Shown: positions 8,517 to 16,355 of the stretch, piece after piece | Layout: every line of letters begins with the position of its first letter | How positions within the stretch are numbered: the first letter of the stretch is position 1 | Origin: Methanobacteriota archaeon | GTDB lineage: Archaea; Thermoplasmatota; Poseidoniia; Poseidoniales; Thalassarchaeaceae | Direction: 5' to 3' | Assembly (NCBI GenBank): GCA_002719615.1 | Contig: PBHZ01000011.1 | Span: 52,887 to 82,040, forward strand | Length of the DNA stretch: 29,154 nt | The notes under the pieces: generated by a model | What the model saw: only the letters and a program-made list of their open reading frames with translations | The model's database searches: none | Told to the model about the DNA's origin: nothing | Made by a program: the position numbers and the translations under genes

Positions 8517-9044
8517 TCAATCATCAAGTGTTAGTTCTGTCCCTCTTTTTCTTCTTCGCTTGTTAGATTTTATTTTTTCTTTATTTTCATTTGGTAGTTC
8601 CTCTTTAACGATGGTGTCAGCATCTTCCTGGATATTTTCTACCCCTGCTGTAAATTGGTGTGCTAATGAAACGATATATTGTTCTAAAACACTAAATTCG
8701 TTCTTTAGTTTGTCTATTATTCCATTTAATTCCACATTTCTATTTTGTAAAATGATTATGGCCTCTTCTCTAGTTTTTTCGGCTTGAACCCTACTACCAA
8801 TATCTACAACTACATCTGCATTTTTGGGAATATCTGCCAATATTTGAACTCCCGAACCTAAAGGAATCATGATTCCTTTCGCTCCGTCTTTTGGAATAGT
8901 ATTTAGTGTTTGTAAAGCAAGATTTTGTTCTAATTTAACATCTTCTAATCGTTTAATTTGCTGCTCCATCGCCTGTAAACGCTCTCTACTTATTTCCACT
9001 TGTTGCGCAATTTTTTGTAATTCCGTCTTGTCCGGAGTGGTCAT
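8517..9044 (-). CDS. pfdA: Prefoldin alpha subunit
   Basis: Prefoldin is a hexameric (alpha2 beta4) jellyfish-shaped chaperone that passes unfolded proteins to the group II chaperonin. The protein has two long coiled-coil helices (about residues 7-50 and 90-135) flanking the beta-hairpin core with IPLGSGVQILADIP and ADVVVDIGSRV, which matches the archaeal alpha subunit. The family is usually about 140-150 residues. This one has an extra highly charged tail ending in a lysine/arginine-rich stretch (KSNKRRRKRG). I chose the ATG at 9044; a TTG one codon earlier is less likely. It is directly upstream of ftsY, the usual archaeal neighbour, but its other usual neighbour, LX, is 4.3 kb away because of intervening genes. 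A TATA-like box in the 55-base gap suggests a separate promoter. Confidence 0.88.
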   Translation of the reverse strand: MTTPDKTELQKIAQQVEISRERLQAMEQQIKRLEDVKLEQNLALQTLNTIPKDGAKGIMIPLGSGVQILADIPKNADVVVDIGSRVQAEKTREEAIIILQNRNVELNGIIDKLKNEFSVLEQYIVSLAHQFTAGVENIQEDADTIVKEELPNENKEKIKSNKRRRKRGTELTLDD

Positions 9045-9082
9045 CAAGTCAAGCGGAGTTAATGACTGTCATGAATCCGTCG

Positions 9083-9092
9083 CAATAAAAGG
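9083..9092 (-). promoter_or_regulatory. Candidate TATA box for pfdA-ftsY
   Basis: The minus strand reads CCTTTTATTG about 43 bases before the pfdA start codon. A start site near 9061 would give a leader of about 17 bases. The box lies within the 55-base gap after cysNC, so pfdA-ftsY could be transcribed independently of the sulfate genes. Confidence 0.38.
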
Positions 9093-9099
9093 CTAAAAA

Positions 9100-11001
9100 C
9101 TATGTAAAATGATTTTTTGATAGAAATTCAATTATGATATCTGCAGCCTTTTCTGGAGATATTTTTGTAGTATCAATCTGTATTTCGGGATTTTCTGGTT
9201 CTTCAAATGGGCTAGAAATACCAGTAAAATTTGGTAATTGTCCTGCTCTGGCTTTAGCATATAGGCCTTTTACATCTCTATCTTCACATATTTCCAATGG
9301 CGTATCTACATATATTTCAACAAATTCGTCTTCTGACACTAATGAGCGTATCATTCTTCTTTCGGACTCAAATGGAGAAATGAAAGCAGTAATACAAATT
9401 AGTCCGCTCTCTACCATCAATCTTGCAACTTCTCCTACTCTACGGATGTTTTCTACTCGATCGGCCTCAGTAAATCCTAAATCTTTATTTAATCCATGTC
9501 TAATGTTATCTCCATCTAAAATAATGGTATGATGTCCCATAGAATAGAGTTTTTTCTCTAAAATATTGGCTATAGATGATTTGCCCGAGCCTGAAAGTCC
9601 CGTAAACCAAATTATTTTGGGAGATTGGGACTTTTGCAATGCTCTTTGCTCTTTTGTTATATCTATACTTTGCCAATGGATATTATCTGAGCGCCTTAAT
9701 GCAAAATCGATAAGTCCCATTCCGACTGTATGATTGGTTATTTTATCTATTATTATGAAGCCGCCTGTGGTCTTATTTTCTTTATATGAATCAAATGCTA
9801 TTCTTTTATCTAAATAAATGTTGCAAACCGCGATTTGATTAAGCTTCAAATCTTTAGCCGGAATATGATTTAAGCTGTTCACGTTTATTTGGTATTTTAG
9901 TTTCCCTAAATTAAGTGATGCGGTTTGTGAATTTGACTTGAAAATATATTGTCTTCCGGGCATCATTGCGTCATCACTCAACCACAAAATATGTGCTTGG
10001 AATTGATCTGCTTCTCCGCCAGGATTTTCTGCTGAAACAATCATTTTTCCCCTTGAAACGTCTATCTCATCTTCAAGTGTTATTGTCACTGAACGTCCGG
10101 AAGTGGCTATTTCTAATTCTTTATTGTCAAACAATATAGATTTGACTGTGGAATTTTTTCCCCCTGGCAGGACTCTTATCTTGTCTCCTGGTTCTATCTT
10201 GCCACTGGCAATTGTACCACAATATCCTCTGAAATTTAAATTTGGCCTATTTACCCACTGAACAGGCATTCTAAATGGATTTGAAAGGTTTTTTCCCTCA
10301 ATTTTAACAGTTTCTAAATAATCCATGATTGTTGGACCATTGTACCAACTTGTATTATCACTGCTAGATGTTATATTATCACCTAATAATGCTGAAATCG
10401 GTATTGAAGTTATTTCCTTTATTTCTAATGCATTTTTTGCGAAAGTTGTATATTCTTCTACTATTTTATCATATATTTGTTTTGAATAGCCCACCAGGTC
10501 TAACTTGTTTATGGCTAAAATTATTTTTTTTACTCCTAACATTGAAACAATGAAGGAATGACGGCGTGTTTGAGTCATAATTCCGTTTCTAGCGTCAACT
10601 AAAATTATCGCAACATCTGCTGTTGAAGACCCTGTGGCCATATTACGTGTATACTCTTCATGACCGGGAGTATCGGCGACGATATACTTTCTTTTATTTG
10701 TAGAAAAAAATCTATACGCCACATCTATCGTTATTCCTTGTTCTCTTTCTGCTGACAATCCATCAACTAATAATGCAAAGTCGAGTCCTTTCTCTTGTGT
10801 TCCCATTTGTTTTGAATCTTTTTCTAACATCGATAAGTGATCATCATATAACATATGGGATTCATAAAGCATACGTCCAATTAATGTGGATTTTCCATCA
10901 TCAACAGAACCACAAGTAATGAACCTCAATATTTCTTTTTCTTCGTGTTTTTTGAGATATAAATCTATATCTTCTGCGATTAAATCGTCAATATACACCA
11001 T
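9100..11001 (-). CDS. cysNC: Bifunctional sulfate adenylyltransferase GTPase subunit / APS kinase (CysN-CysC fusion)
   Basis: CysN hydrolyses GTP to drive ATP sulfurylase (with CysD), making adenosine 5'-phosphosulfate (APS). The fused CysC domain phosphorylates APS to PAPS. The 633 residues contain an EF-Tu-like GTPase: G1 CGSVDDGKST near residue 31, a QGITIDVAYRFF switch I, DTPGHEEYTRN near 110 and NKLD near 165. Beta-barrel domains 2 and 3 follow (about 235-430). The APS kinase has Walker A GLSGSGKSS near 468, LDGDNIRHGLN near 497 and FISPFESERR, and keeps the usual ending. The layout is that of bacterial NodQ/CysNC. The ATG overlaps the cysD stop by one base (TAATG), so translation is coupled. 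All catalytic motifs I looked for are present. A bacterial origin is likely from the architecture but unproven here. Confidence 0.95.
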   Translation of the reverse strand: MVYIDDLIAEDIDLYLKKHEEKEILRFITCGSVDDGKSTLIGRMLYESHMLYDDHLSMLEKDSKQMGTQEKGLDFALLVDGLSAEREQGITIDVAYRFFSTNKRKYIVADTPGHEEYTRNMATGSSTADVAIILVDARNGIMTQTRRHSFIVSMLGVKKIILAINKLDLVGYSKQIYDKIVEEYTTFAKNALEIKEITSIPISALLGDNITSSSDNTSWYNGPTIMDYLETVKIEGKNLSNPFRMPVQWVNRPNLNFRGYCGTIASGKIEPGDKIRVLPGGKNSTVKSILFDNKELEIATSGRSVTITLEDEIDVSRGKMIVSAENPGGEADQFQAHILWLSDDAMMPGRQYIFKSNSQTASLNLGKLKYQINVNSLNHIPAKDLKLNQIAVCNIYLDKRIAFDSYKENKTTGGFIIIDKITNHTVGMGLIDFALRRSDNIHWQSIDITKEQRALQKSQSPKIIWFTGLSGSGKSSIANILEKKLYSMGHHTIILDGDNIRHGLNKDLGFTEADRVENIRRVGEVARLMVESGLICITAFISPFESERRMIRSLVSEDEFVEIYVDTPLEICEDRDVKGLYAKARAGQLPNFTGISSPFEEPENPEIQIDTTKISPEKAADIIIEFLSKNHFT

Positions 11002-11909
11002 TAAAAATAACCTTCCTGTTTTTTCTTTTCCATGGACGATTTACTATCAAAATCAATAGTTCTTCCTTGGCGTTCTGAAGTGGTAGTTAGTAACATTTCT
11101 TGAATTATCTCAGGTAAAGTATCTGCCTGTGACTCTACTGCTCCTGAGAGGGGGTAGCAGCCAAGAGTTCGGAATCGGACCCTCTTCATCATCGGTTTTT
11201 CTCCTTTTTCAAGTGGTAGTCTGTCATCATCAACGAGTATTAATACACCGTTTCTTTCTACTACTGGTCTTTCTTTCGAAAAGTAAAGTGGGACTATGGG
11301 GATTTTTTCGAGATGAATATATTGCCAAATATCTAATTCTGTCCAATTAGACAAAGGAAAAACTCGGATTGTTTCGCCTTTATTTTTGAATGAATTATAA
11401 ATATTCCATAACTCAGGTCGTTGTTTTTTTGGATCCCACCTATGTTGTGCCGATCTAAAGGAAAAAATTCTTTCCTTTGCTCTCGATTTTTCTTCGTCCC
11501 TTCTCGCCCCACCAAAAGCAACATCAAATTGATATTTGTCAATAGCCTGTTTCAACCCTTCTGTTTTCATAATATCGGTATGTTTAGCCGAGCCATGTAC
11601 AAACGGATTAATATCCATGTCTTGTCCCTTTTTGTTTATATGGACAATTAAATCTAATCCTAATTCTTCTGCAGTTCTGTCTCTAAAATCAATCATTTCA
11701 GAGAATTTCCATGTTGTATCTATGTGCATTATTGGAAAAGGGGGTTTTGCTGGGTGAAAGGCCTTCATGGCAAGGTGTAACATTACCGAAGAATCTTTGC
11801 CAATTGAATAAAGCATGACTGGATTTTCTGCTTCTGCTACCACTTCTCGCATGATATGAATTGCTTCTGCTTCCAAAGCCTCGAGGTGCGTCATTAGTTT
11901 CGCGTACAT
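11001..11909 (-). CDS. cysD: Sulfate adenylyltransferase subunit 2
   Basis: CysD is the catalytic ATP-pyrophosphatase subunit of ATP sulfurylase and joins sulfate to AMP from ATP. The PP-loop reads LYSIGKDSSVMLHL near residue 35, followed by HIDTTWKF and GGARRDEEKSRAKERIFSFR, all standard for the family, and the C-terminus carries GCYPLSGAVES and the ending TSERQGR..DFD...SMEKKKQEGYF. I chose the ATG at 11909, which gives 302 residues and an N-terminus (MYAKLMTHLEALEAEAIHI) that aligns with that of E. coli CysD. A longer frame begins with a TTG at 11945 that overlaps the end of cysQ. The gene sits between cysQ and cysNC with overlapping or adjacent ends, so the three form one operon. Confidence 0.95.
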   Translation of the reverse strand: MYAKLMTHLEALEAEAIHIMREVVAEAENPVMLYSIGKDSSVMLHLAMKAFHPAKPPFPIMHIDTTWKFSEMIDFRDRTAEELGLDLIVHINKKGQDMDINPFVHGSAKHTDIMKTEGLKQAIDKYQFDVAFGGARRDEEKSRAKERIFSFRSAQHRWDPKKQRPELWNIYNSFKNKGETIRVFPLSNWTELDIWQYIHLEKIPIVPLYFSKERPVVERNGVLILVDDDRLPLEKGEKPMMKRVRFRTLGCYPLSGAVESQADTLPEIIQEMLLTTTSERQGRTIDFDSKSSMEKKKQEGYF

Positions 11910-11941
11910 TGTTGTGTATTTCACACCAACGGAGAATATGT

Positions 11942-12745
11942 TCAATTAGGATTGTTTTGATAAATCCAATCTTTTGTCCATCTGTTGTCGGCAGCGATTA
12001 AAAAATGTGGGTTTAAAGTATCTTTAATGATGTCATAGTTTAGTGTATTTCCTTGTTCATTCAAAACCAGACCTCCTGCACTGGATACAATGGCATGTGC
12101 TGCAGCTATATCCCAACAAGCGGTGGGTCCAAATCTCGGATAAAGATCCGCGTTTCCTTCTGCAATCATACATGCCTTGAGTGAAGAGCCCATTCTTATC
12201 AAATTATAATTCCCCAAGGTTTGTGCGAATTGTTCGTCTAGTTCTGAGCGGTGAGAACCACTAGCAACCAATCGTACAGGCAAAGGATCTTTATTTGGTT
12301 GCACCATCATTAATCCAGATCCTTCCGGGCCTCTTCGTTCTGCAGGAATCATGAGTCCCCCAAACCATGTTGTTTTAGTTACTGGAGCATGTACTACTCC
12401 AAATATTGGTCTCCAATATTCTTTTTCATTCTGCATCAAGGCTATGTTCACGGTAAACATCCCATTTCTTTTGATAAATTCTTTCGTACCATCAAGTGGG
12501 TCTACTAACCAGCACGTTTTGCTAGTTGTCGGATCTCCTTCTGTCCCTTCTTCTGAGACTATTGGAGTATTATCCCGCTTTTTCAAATGATCAATGATTA
12601 TGTTATGAGCAGCTATATCGGCCTCGGTTAAAGGTGAATTGTCTCCCTTTTTCTTAACCTGTGGTTGTGTGTCGCGGTTGTAAATTTCTAAGATTTTTTC
12701 TCCGGCTAATTCAGCTATGCGAATAATTTCCTCTGGATTCAACAT
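11942..12745 (-). CDS. cysQ: 3'(2'),5'-bisphosphate nucleotidase CysQ
   Basis: CysQ removes the 3'-phosphate from PAP (and can act on PAPS), recycling the by-product left after sulfate or sulfuryl transfer. The 267 residues belong to the inositol monophosphatase superfamily of Mg2+-dependent phosphatases. SPLTEADIAAH near residue 37, PIVSEEG near 63, the metal-binding DPLDGTKEF near 80 and the second metal site CWDIAAAHAI near 210 are all visible. A roughly 25-residue loop in the middle (RRGPEGSGLMMVQPNKD) is ordinary for the CysQ subgroup. It is the first of the three sulfur genes, following the unknown membrane protein after 15 bases, and its stop region lies next to the cysD start. Its presence with CysDNC argues that PAPS is used in quantity. 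Confidence 0.92.
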   Translation of the reverse strand: MLNPEEIIRIAELAGEKILEIYNRDTQPQVKKKGDNSPLTEADIAAHNIIIDHLKKRDNTPIVSEEGTEGDPTTSKTCWLVDPLDGTKEFIKRNGMFTVNIALMQNEKEYWRPIFGVVHAPVTKTTWFGGLMIPAERRGPEGSGLMMVQPNKDPLPVRLVASGSHRSELDEQFAQTLGNYNLIRMGSSLKACMIAEGNADLYPRFGPTACWDIAAAHAIVSSAGGLVLNEQGNTLNYDIIKDTLNPHFLIAADNRWTKDWIYQNNPN

Positions 12746-12760
12746 AAGACCTACCTGATA

Positions 12761-13330
12761 TTAAAAATCTTGAATTTCTTTAGCCGCTTCTTCTAATTTC
12801 TTTCTTCCTTCTGGAGTTAAATGGAAAAGAAATGGGTCTTCTTCGCCTATTATCTCTTTCCATGACGACATGGTTCTCGCCCATATTTCTTGATTAGCGT
12901 TCCACTCTAGCCATCTGTCAATAAATTCACAGTGACGTATTATTTCTGGTTCGTCAGCAGACATTTTTTTTAATATACTATTTGTTTGTGCCAATAACAT
13001 CCCAAAAGGAGCGTTGATCTTGTAAGTTGTAAAGGGGTTTCTTTCTTGTACTACTGTTAAGTGTTCGCGCCACAGGCCTAGGACAACATCATATGTCCAT
13101 CCTAGAACCAATACTCCTAATAATACAGTAATGGCAATTGAAAGAAGGCCCCAGTATGTTGTTGAAATCCCTATAAAATCTGCCCTATTCTGAAATCGCC
13201 AACTGACATAAGGCCACATTAGTAACGTTAAAGTGGTGATCCAAAAAACCATTGAAATCAACGTTTGACTCTGTTGAATACGCCAATATTGACGCATGAA
13301 TGATTTCTTCATGTATATTCCTAGACCCAT
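12761..13330 (-). CDS. Unknown two-helix membrane protein between LX and cysQ
   Basis: The 189 residues start with a short basic segment (KKSFMRQYWR) and have two hydrophobic helices at about 22-43 and 58-87. A soluble, helix-rich domain of about 100 residues, rich in tryptophan and acidic residues (FIDRWLEWNANQEIWARTM), ends the protein. It ends in LTPEGRKKLEEAAKEIQ, which resembles the end of a winged-helix or a short helical cap, though I see no clear DNA-binding motif. I do not recognise a family. Both ATGs, at 13330 and 13312, are possible starts; the second gives MKKSFMRQYW. Spacing of 15 bases to cysQ places it in the same transcript, so it may have a role connected to sulfate metabolism, but nothing in the sequence shows that. 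Confidence 0.65.
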   Translation of the reverse strand: MGLGIYMKKSFMRQYWRIQQSQTLISMVFWITTLTLLMWPYVSWRFQNRADFIGISTTYWGLLSIAITVLLGVLVLGWTYDVVLGLWREHLTVVQERNPFTTYKINAPFGMLLAQTNSILKKMSADEPEIIRHCEFIDRWLEWNANQEIWARTMSSWKEIIGEEDPFLFHLTPEGRKKLEEAAKEIQDF

Positions 13331-13373
13331 CTATGCTTTCACGATTTGTGTCTTCTGGACTAAAAAGAGGCTT

Positions 13374-13598
13374 TTAATCTCTAAAATGCGCTATCACCGC
13401 AGGGGCTGTAGATTCTGAAGGATCTATAGTTTCCAATGAGTCAATTAGAATGAATCTGCGAGGAGTGTTGTGCCTGCTTCCAAAGTTGGAATATATACGA
13501 TGTTTGGCGTCCTCGTCATCACTCGCTACAATATCTAAAGTATAGTGTTGATCATGCTTACCATTACGAAATGTTCCTTTGGCTCTGTACGCTTTCAT
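13374..13598 (-). CDS. rpl18a: Large-subunit ribosomal protein L18Ae (LX, L20a)
   Basis: The 74-residue protein matches the archaeal LX family in length and pattern: MKAYRAKGTFRNG at the start, an alpha-beta core with SDDEDAKHRIYSNFGSRH, then RRFILIDSLETIDP. LX is found only in archaea and eukaryotes (as the L18Ae half) and binds the 50S surface. In many archaea it is followed by pfdA and ftsY. Here it lies upstream of them on the same strand, but is separated by the membrane protein and the sulfate genes. The usual upstream partners rpl31e, rpl39e and aIF6 are not present. The start ATG has no useful Shine-Dalgarno sequence but a TATA box lies at leaderless distance. Confidence 0.92.
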   Translation of the reverse strand: MKAYRAKGTFRNGKHDQHYTLDIVASDDEDAKHRIYSNFGSRHNTPRRFILIDSLETIDPSESTAPAVIAHFRD

Positions 13599-13620
13599 AC
13601 CTTATCGGAAGAATGGTTTT

Positions 13621-13630
13621 GATATAAAAT
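13621..13630 (-). promoter_or_regulatory. TATA box positioned for a leaderless LX transcript
   Basis: The minus strand reads ATTTTATATC with its centre about 26-27 bases before the A of the LX start codon at 13598. That is the archaeal box A distance, so the mRNA probably starts at or within a base or two of the ATG. This agrees with the lack of a ribosome-binding site there. Confidence 0.55.
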
Positions 13631-13742
13631 CGCCGTGCTATGATAATTTGGAAAAATCAATTAACACAGAATAATGAGGTTTTTACCAAAAGATATCCTC
13701 AAGGTTCAAATGGTTATTGTGAAGTATGATTCTTGAAGGTGG

Positions 13743-14195
13743 ATGGAAGCATACAGTAACGATCAGGAAGAAGGTGCTTCTTTTTCCCCAGAAAGAGTTG
13801 ATCTATCAAATCGTCTTAAGGAAATATCACAGGATCGATTAATTGAAGAAGTGATTGCTCTTTGGGATGAAGTAAATAATTTAGAATTAGAGTTAATAAA
13901 GAATAAACGGAAACAAGCTGAGAGTTCAAGAAGTTTTTCAATCGATCAAGATAGGGCAAGTATAGTTAATTACGAAGAAAAATTGAGAGTTGCCAATACA
14001 AAAATTACAAGATTGGAAAATCAGCTTCGCAATGAGAAAATTAGTAGAGAATCTTTTGAAGTGAATATTGAGAAGATAAAAACTTTGGAATTAGAGAAGG
14101 CTAATTTATTAAAAAATGAAGAAGAATTAATGATTTTAATTATGGATATGGAAAGGCACATAGAAAAATTGGTAGATTCGGTTAAAGAAAAATAA
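13743..14195 (+). CDS. Unknown coiled-coil protein
   Basis: The 150 residues begin with a polar, acidic segment (about 1-20) and then form an almost continuous charged helix with heptad spacing of Leu/Ile. This runs from about residue 22 to the end (RLKEISQDRLIEEVIALWDE, later ANTKITRLENQLRNEKI). No cysteine, no membrane segment and no enzymatic motif is visible. Such proteins act as structural rods or oligomerisation partners; I cannot assign a partner. It is divergent from LX, and 72 bases upstream of the dimethylargininase-family gene on the same strand. The start ATG at 13743 follows GAAGGTGG directly, too close for an ideal ribosome-binding site, so the true start could differ slightly. 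Confidence 0.7.
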   Translation: MEAYSNDQEEGASFSPERVDLSNRLKEISQDRLIEEVIALWDEVNNLELELIKNKRKQAESSRSFSIDQDRASIVNYEEKLRVANTKITRLENQLRNEKISRESFEVNIEKIKTLELEKANLLKNEEELMILIMDMERHIEKLVDSVKEK

Positions 14196-14267
14196 AATTA
14201 TTTACATTTTGTGGTAATAATATTTCGTTTTCCGAAGTATTATCAAAGAATGTGTATCCGGTAAGTT

Positions 14268-15062
14268 GTGCCCGGAGTGTATGACCGAAAAAAAAATAGC
14301 GCGATAACAAGATCTATTTCTCCTAGTTATTCTAATGCACTCTCTACTTACTTTGGCGAACAAATTCCTGATTTTGCTTTGGCCGAAGGTTCACACAACG
14401 CCTATGTTGCCGCATTAGAAGCTCATGGTACAGATGTAACTATTCTTCCTCCATTATCAAAATATCCAGATAGTTGTTTTGTAGAAGATACTGCAGTTAT
14501 GATTGGTGAGAATGTAGTCATTTCCAATATGGGGCATCCTTCCCGGATAGGAGAAGAGGATGCGGTACTAGAATATTTATCAAAAGAATATGATATTATT
14601 AGAATGCCCAAAAAATGTAAATTAGATGGAGGTGATGTAGTTTTCTATGATGATTGTTTTTTGATTGGGCTTTCTACGCGTACAAATGAACGAGGGGCTA
14701 ATTTTCTCAATGAAGTAATTAAGAAATCAGGGTATGATGTGAAATATATCAAGATTCCAGAAAGCACTCTTCACTTAACAACCGTATGTTCTACACCTAG
14801 GCCAGGTACGATGATTATGGCAGAAGGCCATCTTAATTTTGAAGAGTTCGGGTTTGTTGAAGAAATAATAAAAATACCTAATTCAGAAAGTTATGCTGCG
14901 AATGTACTAGGCTATTCAAATGATAGGGTGATTATTGCTGATAATTTTCCGGCAACGCGTAGTAAATTATTAGAACATGATTTTTCCATTACTTCTGTCG
15001 ATATGTCTCCGATAATGCAAGCAGATGGTTCGCTTACCTGTCTTTCCGTGTTTTTAAAATAA
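14268..15062 (+). CDS. Dimethylarginine dimethylaminohydrolase (DDAH) family enzyme
   Basis: The 264 residues match the DDAH branch of the amidinotransferase/arginine-deiminase superfamily, which cleaves guanidino groups through a covalent cysteine intermediate. Key family elements are present: PDSCFVEDTAV near residue 66, LDGGDVV near 121, GLSTRTNERGA near 138, the catalytic His169 in LHLTT, and the nucleophile Cys258 in ADGSLTCLSVFLK at the extreme C-terminus. The start is a GTG at 14268; an in-frame TAA lies just upstream, and no ATG occurs before the conserved N-terminal region SAITRSISPSY. Typical substrates are dimethylarginine or arginine itself (releasing citrulline). Which one is used here cannot be read from the sequence. 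The stop codon is immediately adjacent to the stop of the convergent zinc-ribbon gene. Confidence 0.85.
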   Translation: MPGVYDRKKNSAITRSISPSYSNALSTYFGEQIPDFALAEGSHNAYVAALEAHGTDVTILPPLSKYPDSCFVEDTAVMIGENVVISNMGHPSRIGEEDAVLEYLSKEYDIIRMPKKCKLDGGDVVFYDDCFLIGLSTRTNERGANFLNEVIKKSGYDVKYIKIPESTLHLTTVCSTPRPGTMIMAEGHLNFEEFGFVEEIIKIPNSESYAANVLGYSNDRVIIADNFPATRSKLLEHDFSITSVDMSPIMQADGSLTCLSVFLK

Positions 15063-15491
15063 TTATTTTAATATTTTAGACCAAAATTTATTTGAGAGGA
15101 TTGTACCAATAATGCCTTTATTTTCTGAAAAGGGAATATCAAAAGAATTGATATCTTCTGGTAATACTTGATTTAGCTCTTTGTTATCAAACCAAATAGC
15201 TTTGCAGCGTTCACAACGATCTATCTGTATTCTGCTATCAGACGTTGTGTTCACTGGAACAGCAGTATGATACGTTCGCATATTTCCTGAGCAAATCGGG
15301 CAAGAAAATGTTGTTTTAGTTGGTTCTTCAATGGGTAATTCCAATCGTTTTATTATTCCGGGTTTCAGATTATTAATTATCCAAGCGTTACTAGCCATTG
15401 TTCCATAACATGTATTACATAAAAAAAGTATTTCATTATGATTCCCTGCCGTCATGTCTGTATTACAACATGGGCAACTAGGCGGTGTCAT
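15063..15491 (-). CDS. Double zinc-ribbon protein, zf-TFIIB-like
   Basis: The 142-residue protein has four pairs of metal-binding cysteines. The first ribbon is CPCC...CNTC near residues 6-28. The second is CPIC...DRCERCKAIWFDNKEL, which matches the zf-TFIIB domain consensus where the last pair is followed by an aromatic, Asp and a Glu-Leu. About 30 residues at the C-terminus are hydrophobic or amphipathic (IIGTILSNKFWSKILK). Members of this family are small bacterial and archaeal zinc proteins of unknown function that sometimes sit near stress or chaperone genes. It ends without a gap against the DDAH gene, and lies 53 bases downstream of GGGP synthase, on the same strand. Its role is not known. 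Confidence 0.78.
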   Translation of the reverse strand: MTPPSCPCCNTDMTAGNHNEILFLCNTCYGTMASNAWIINNLKPGIIKRLELPIEEPTKTTFSCPICSGNMRTYHTAVPVNTTSDSRIQIDRCERCKAIWFDNKELNQVLPEDINSFDIPFSENKGIIGTILSNKFWSKILK

Positions 15492-15544
15492 GTATGTAGA
15501 GGGGGGTGTGTATATTGAACCCTACTATAAATCGTAAATTAAAA

Positions 15545-16351
15545 TCAGCCATTCATCTCTTGAATAAATTGTGTTAATACTTTTTGAAGTTCGTCAGAAT
15601 CATCATATTCTTCTGCAAGATTCCCGGTTATTATCCAATCTGCCCCAGCAGCAACTGCCTTTTTTGCTGTTTGTCCATCACGTATTCCACCGCCAACGAT
15701 AATTGTTAATTCACAGGCTTCTCTTGCAGATTTAACCAAGTCTGGATTGACAGGTTCGCTTGCCCCACTGCCTGCTTCTAGGTATAATAATCTAAAGCCA
15801 TAATATTGTGCAGTTAAAGCATATGCTTGTATTCTTTCTGTTTCATTTTTATGAATAAGTTTTGCTTTTCCTACTTCTCCAACCTTTCCTCCTGGGGAGC
15901 AAACCAAATAACCCATTGGTAATGGTTCGATATTACTTCTTTCAATGTGTGGAGCGCCAGCAACTTGCTCTTCTATCAAATAACGGGAACTAGTGCTATT
16001 CATGAGCATCATAAACGTAACTGCATCTGCGGATGAAGAAAGAGATGCAGCGCCTTGTGGGAATAGAACAACGGGAATCGGTAAATCATCAGATCTCATA
16101 GAGTCTTGTGTTTTCGCCCAAGTAACCAGCTCTAGAATCTCTTTAATAGCTATTACAGTGGCATCTACGTTGTTAGTATCGGTGTTGGAAGAGCCGCCTA
16201 TTAAGATCATTTTACTTCCAGCATTAACCGCTGCAAGACATCGCTTTGCTGCAACATCCGGTGTCTGATCGGCTGGATCGATAAGAATAGCGTGTCTTGC
16301 GTACGTATGCTTTTCTGTTAGATATGCTAATATTTTTAACTTTTCAGACAT
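15545..16351 (-). CDS. (S)-3-O-geranylgeranylglyceryl phosphate synthase
   Basis: GGGP synthase joins sn-glycerol-1-phosphate and geranylgeranyl diphosphate to form the first ether bond of archaeal membrane lipids, making it one of the best archaeal markers here. The 268 residues form a TIM barrel of the PcrB-like family: ILIDPADQ near residue 22, LIGGSSNTD near 50, LFPQGAASLS, MMLMNSTSSRYLI, YLEAGSGA near 192, VGGGIRDG near 220 and the phosphate-binding ITGNLAE near 242. It ends an apparent three-gene operon with the ferredoxin and the flavoprotein-like gene; only 4 bases separate it from the upstream gene. Start ATG is at 16351. The product is cytosolic but associates with the membrane. Confidence in function is high. 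Confidence 0.95.
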   Translation of the reverse strand: MSEKLKILAYLTEKHTYARHAILIDPADQTPDVAAKRCLAAVNAGSKMILIGGSSNTDTNNVDATVIAIKEILELVTWAKTQDSMRSDDLPIPVVLFPQGAASLSSSADAVTFMMLMNSTSSRYLIEEQVAGAPHIERSNIEPLPMGYLVCSPGGKVGEVGKAKLIHKNETERIQAYALTAQYYGFRLLYLEAGSGASEPVNPDLVKSAREACELTIIVGGGIRDGQTAKKAVAAGADWIITGNLAEEYDDSDELQKVLTQFIQEMNG

Positions 16352-16355
16352 TAAA

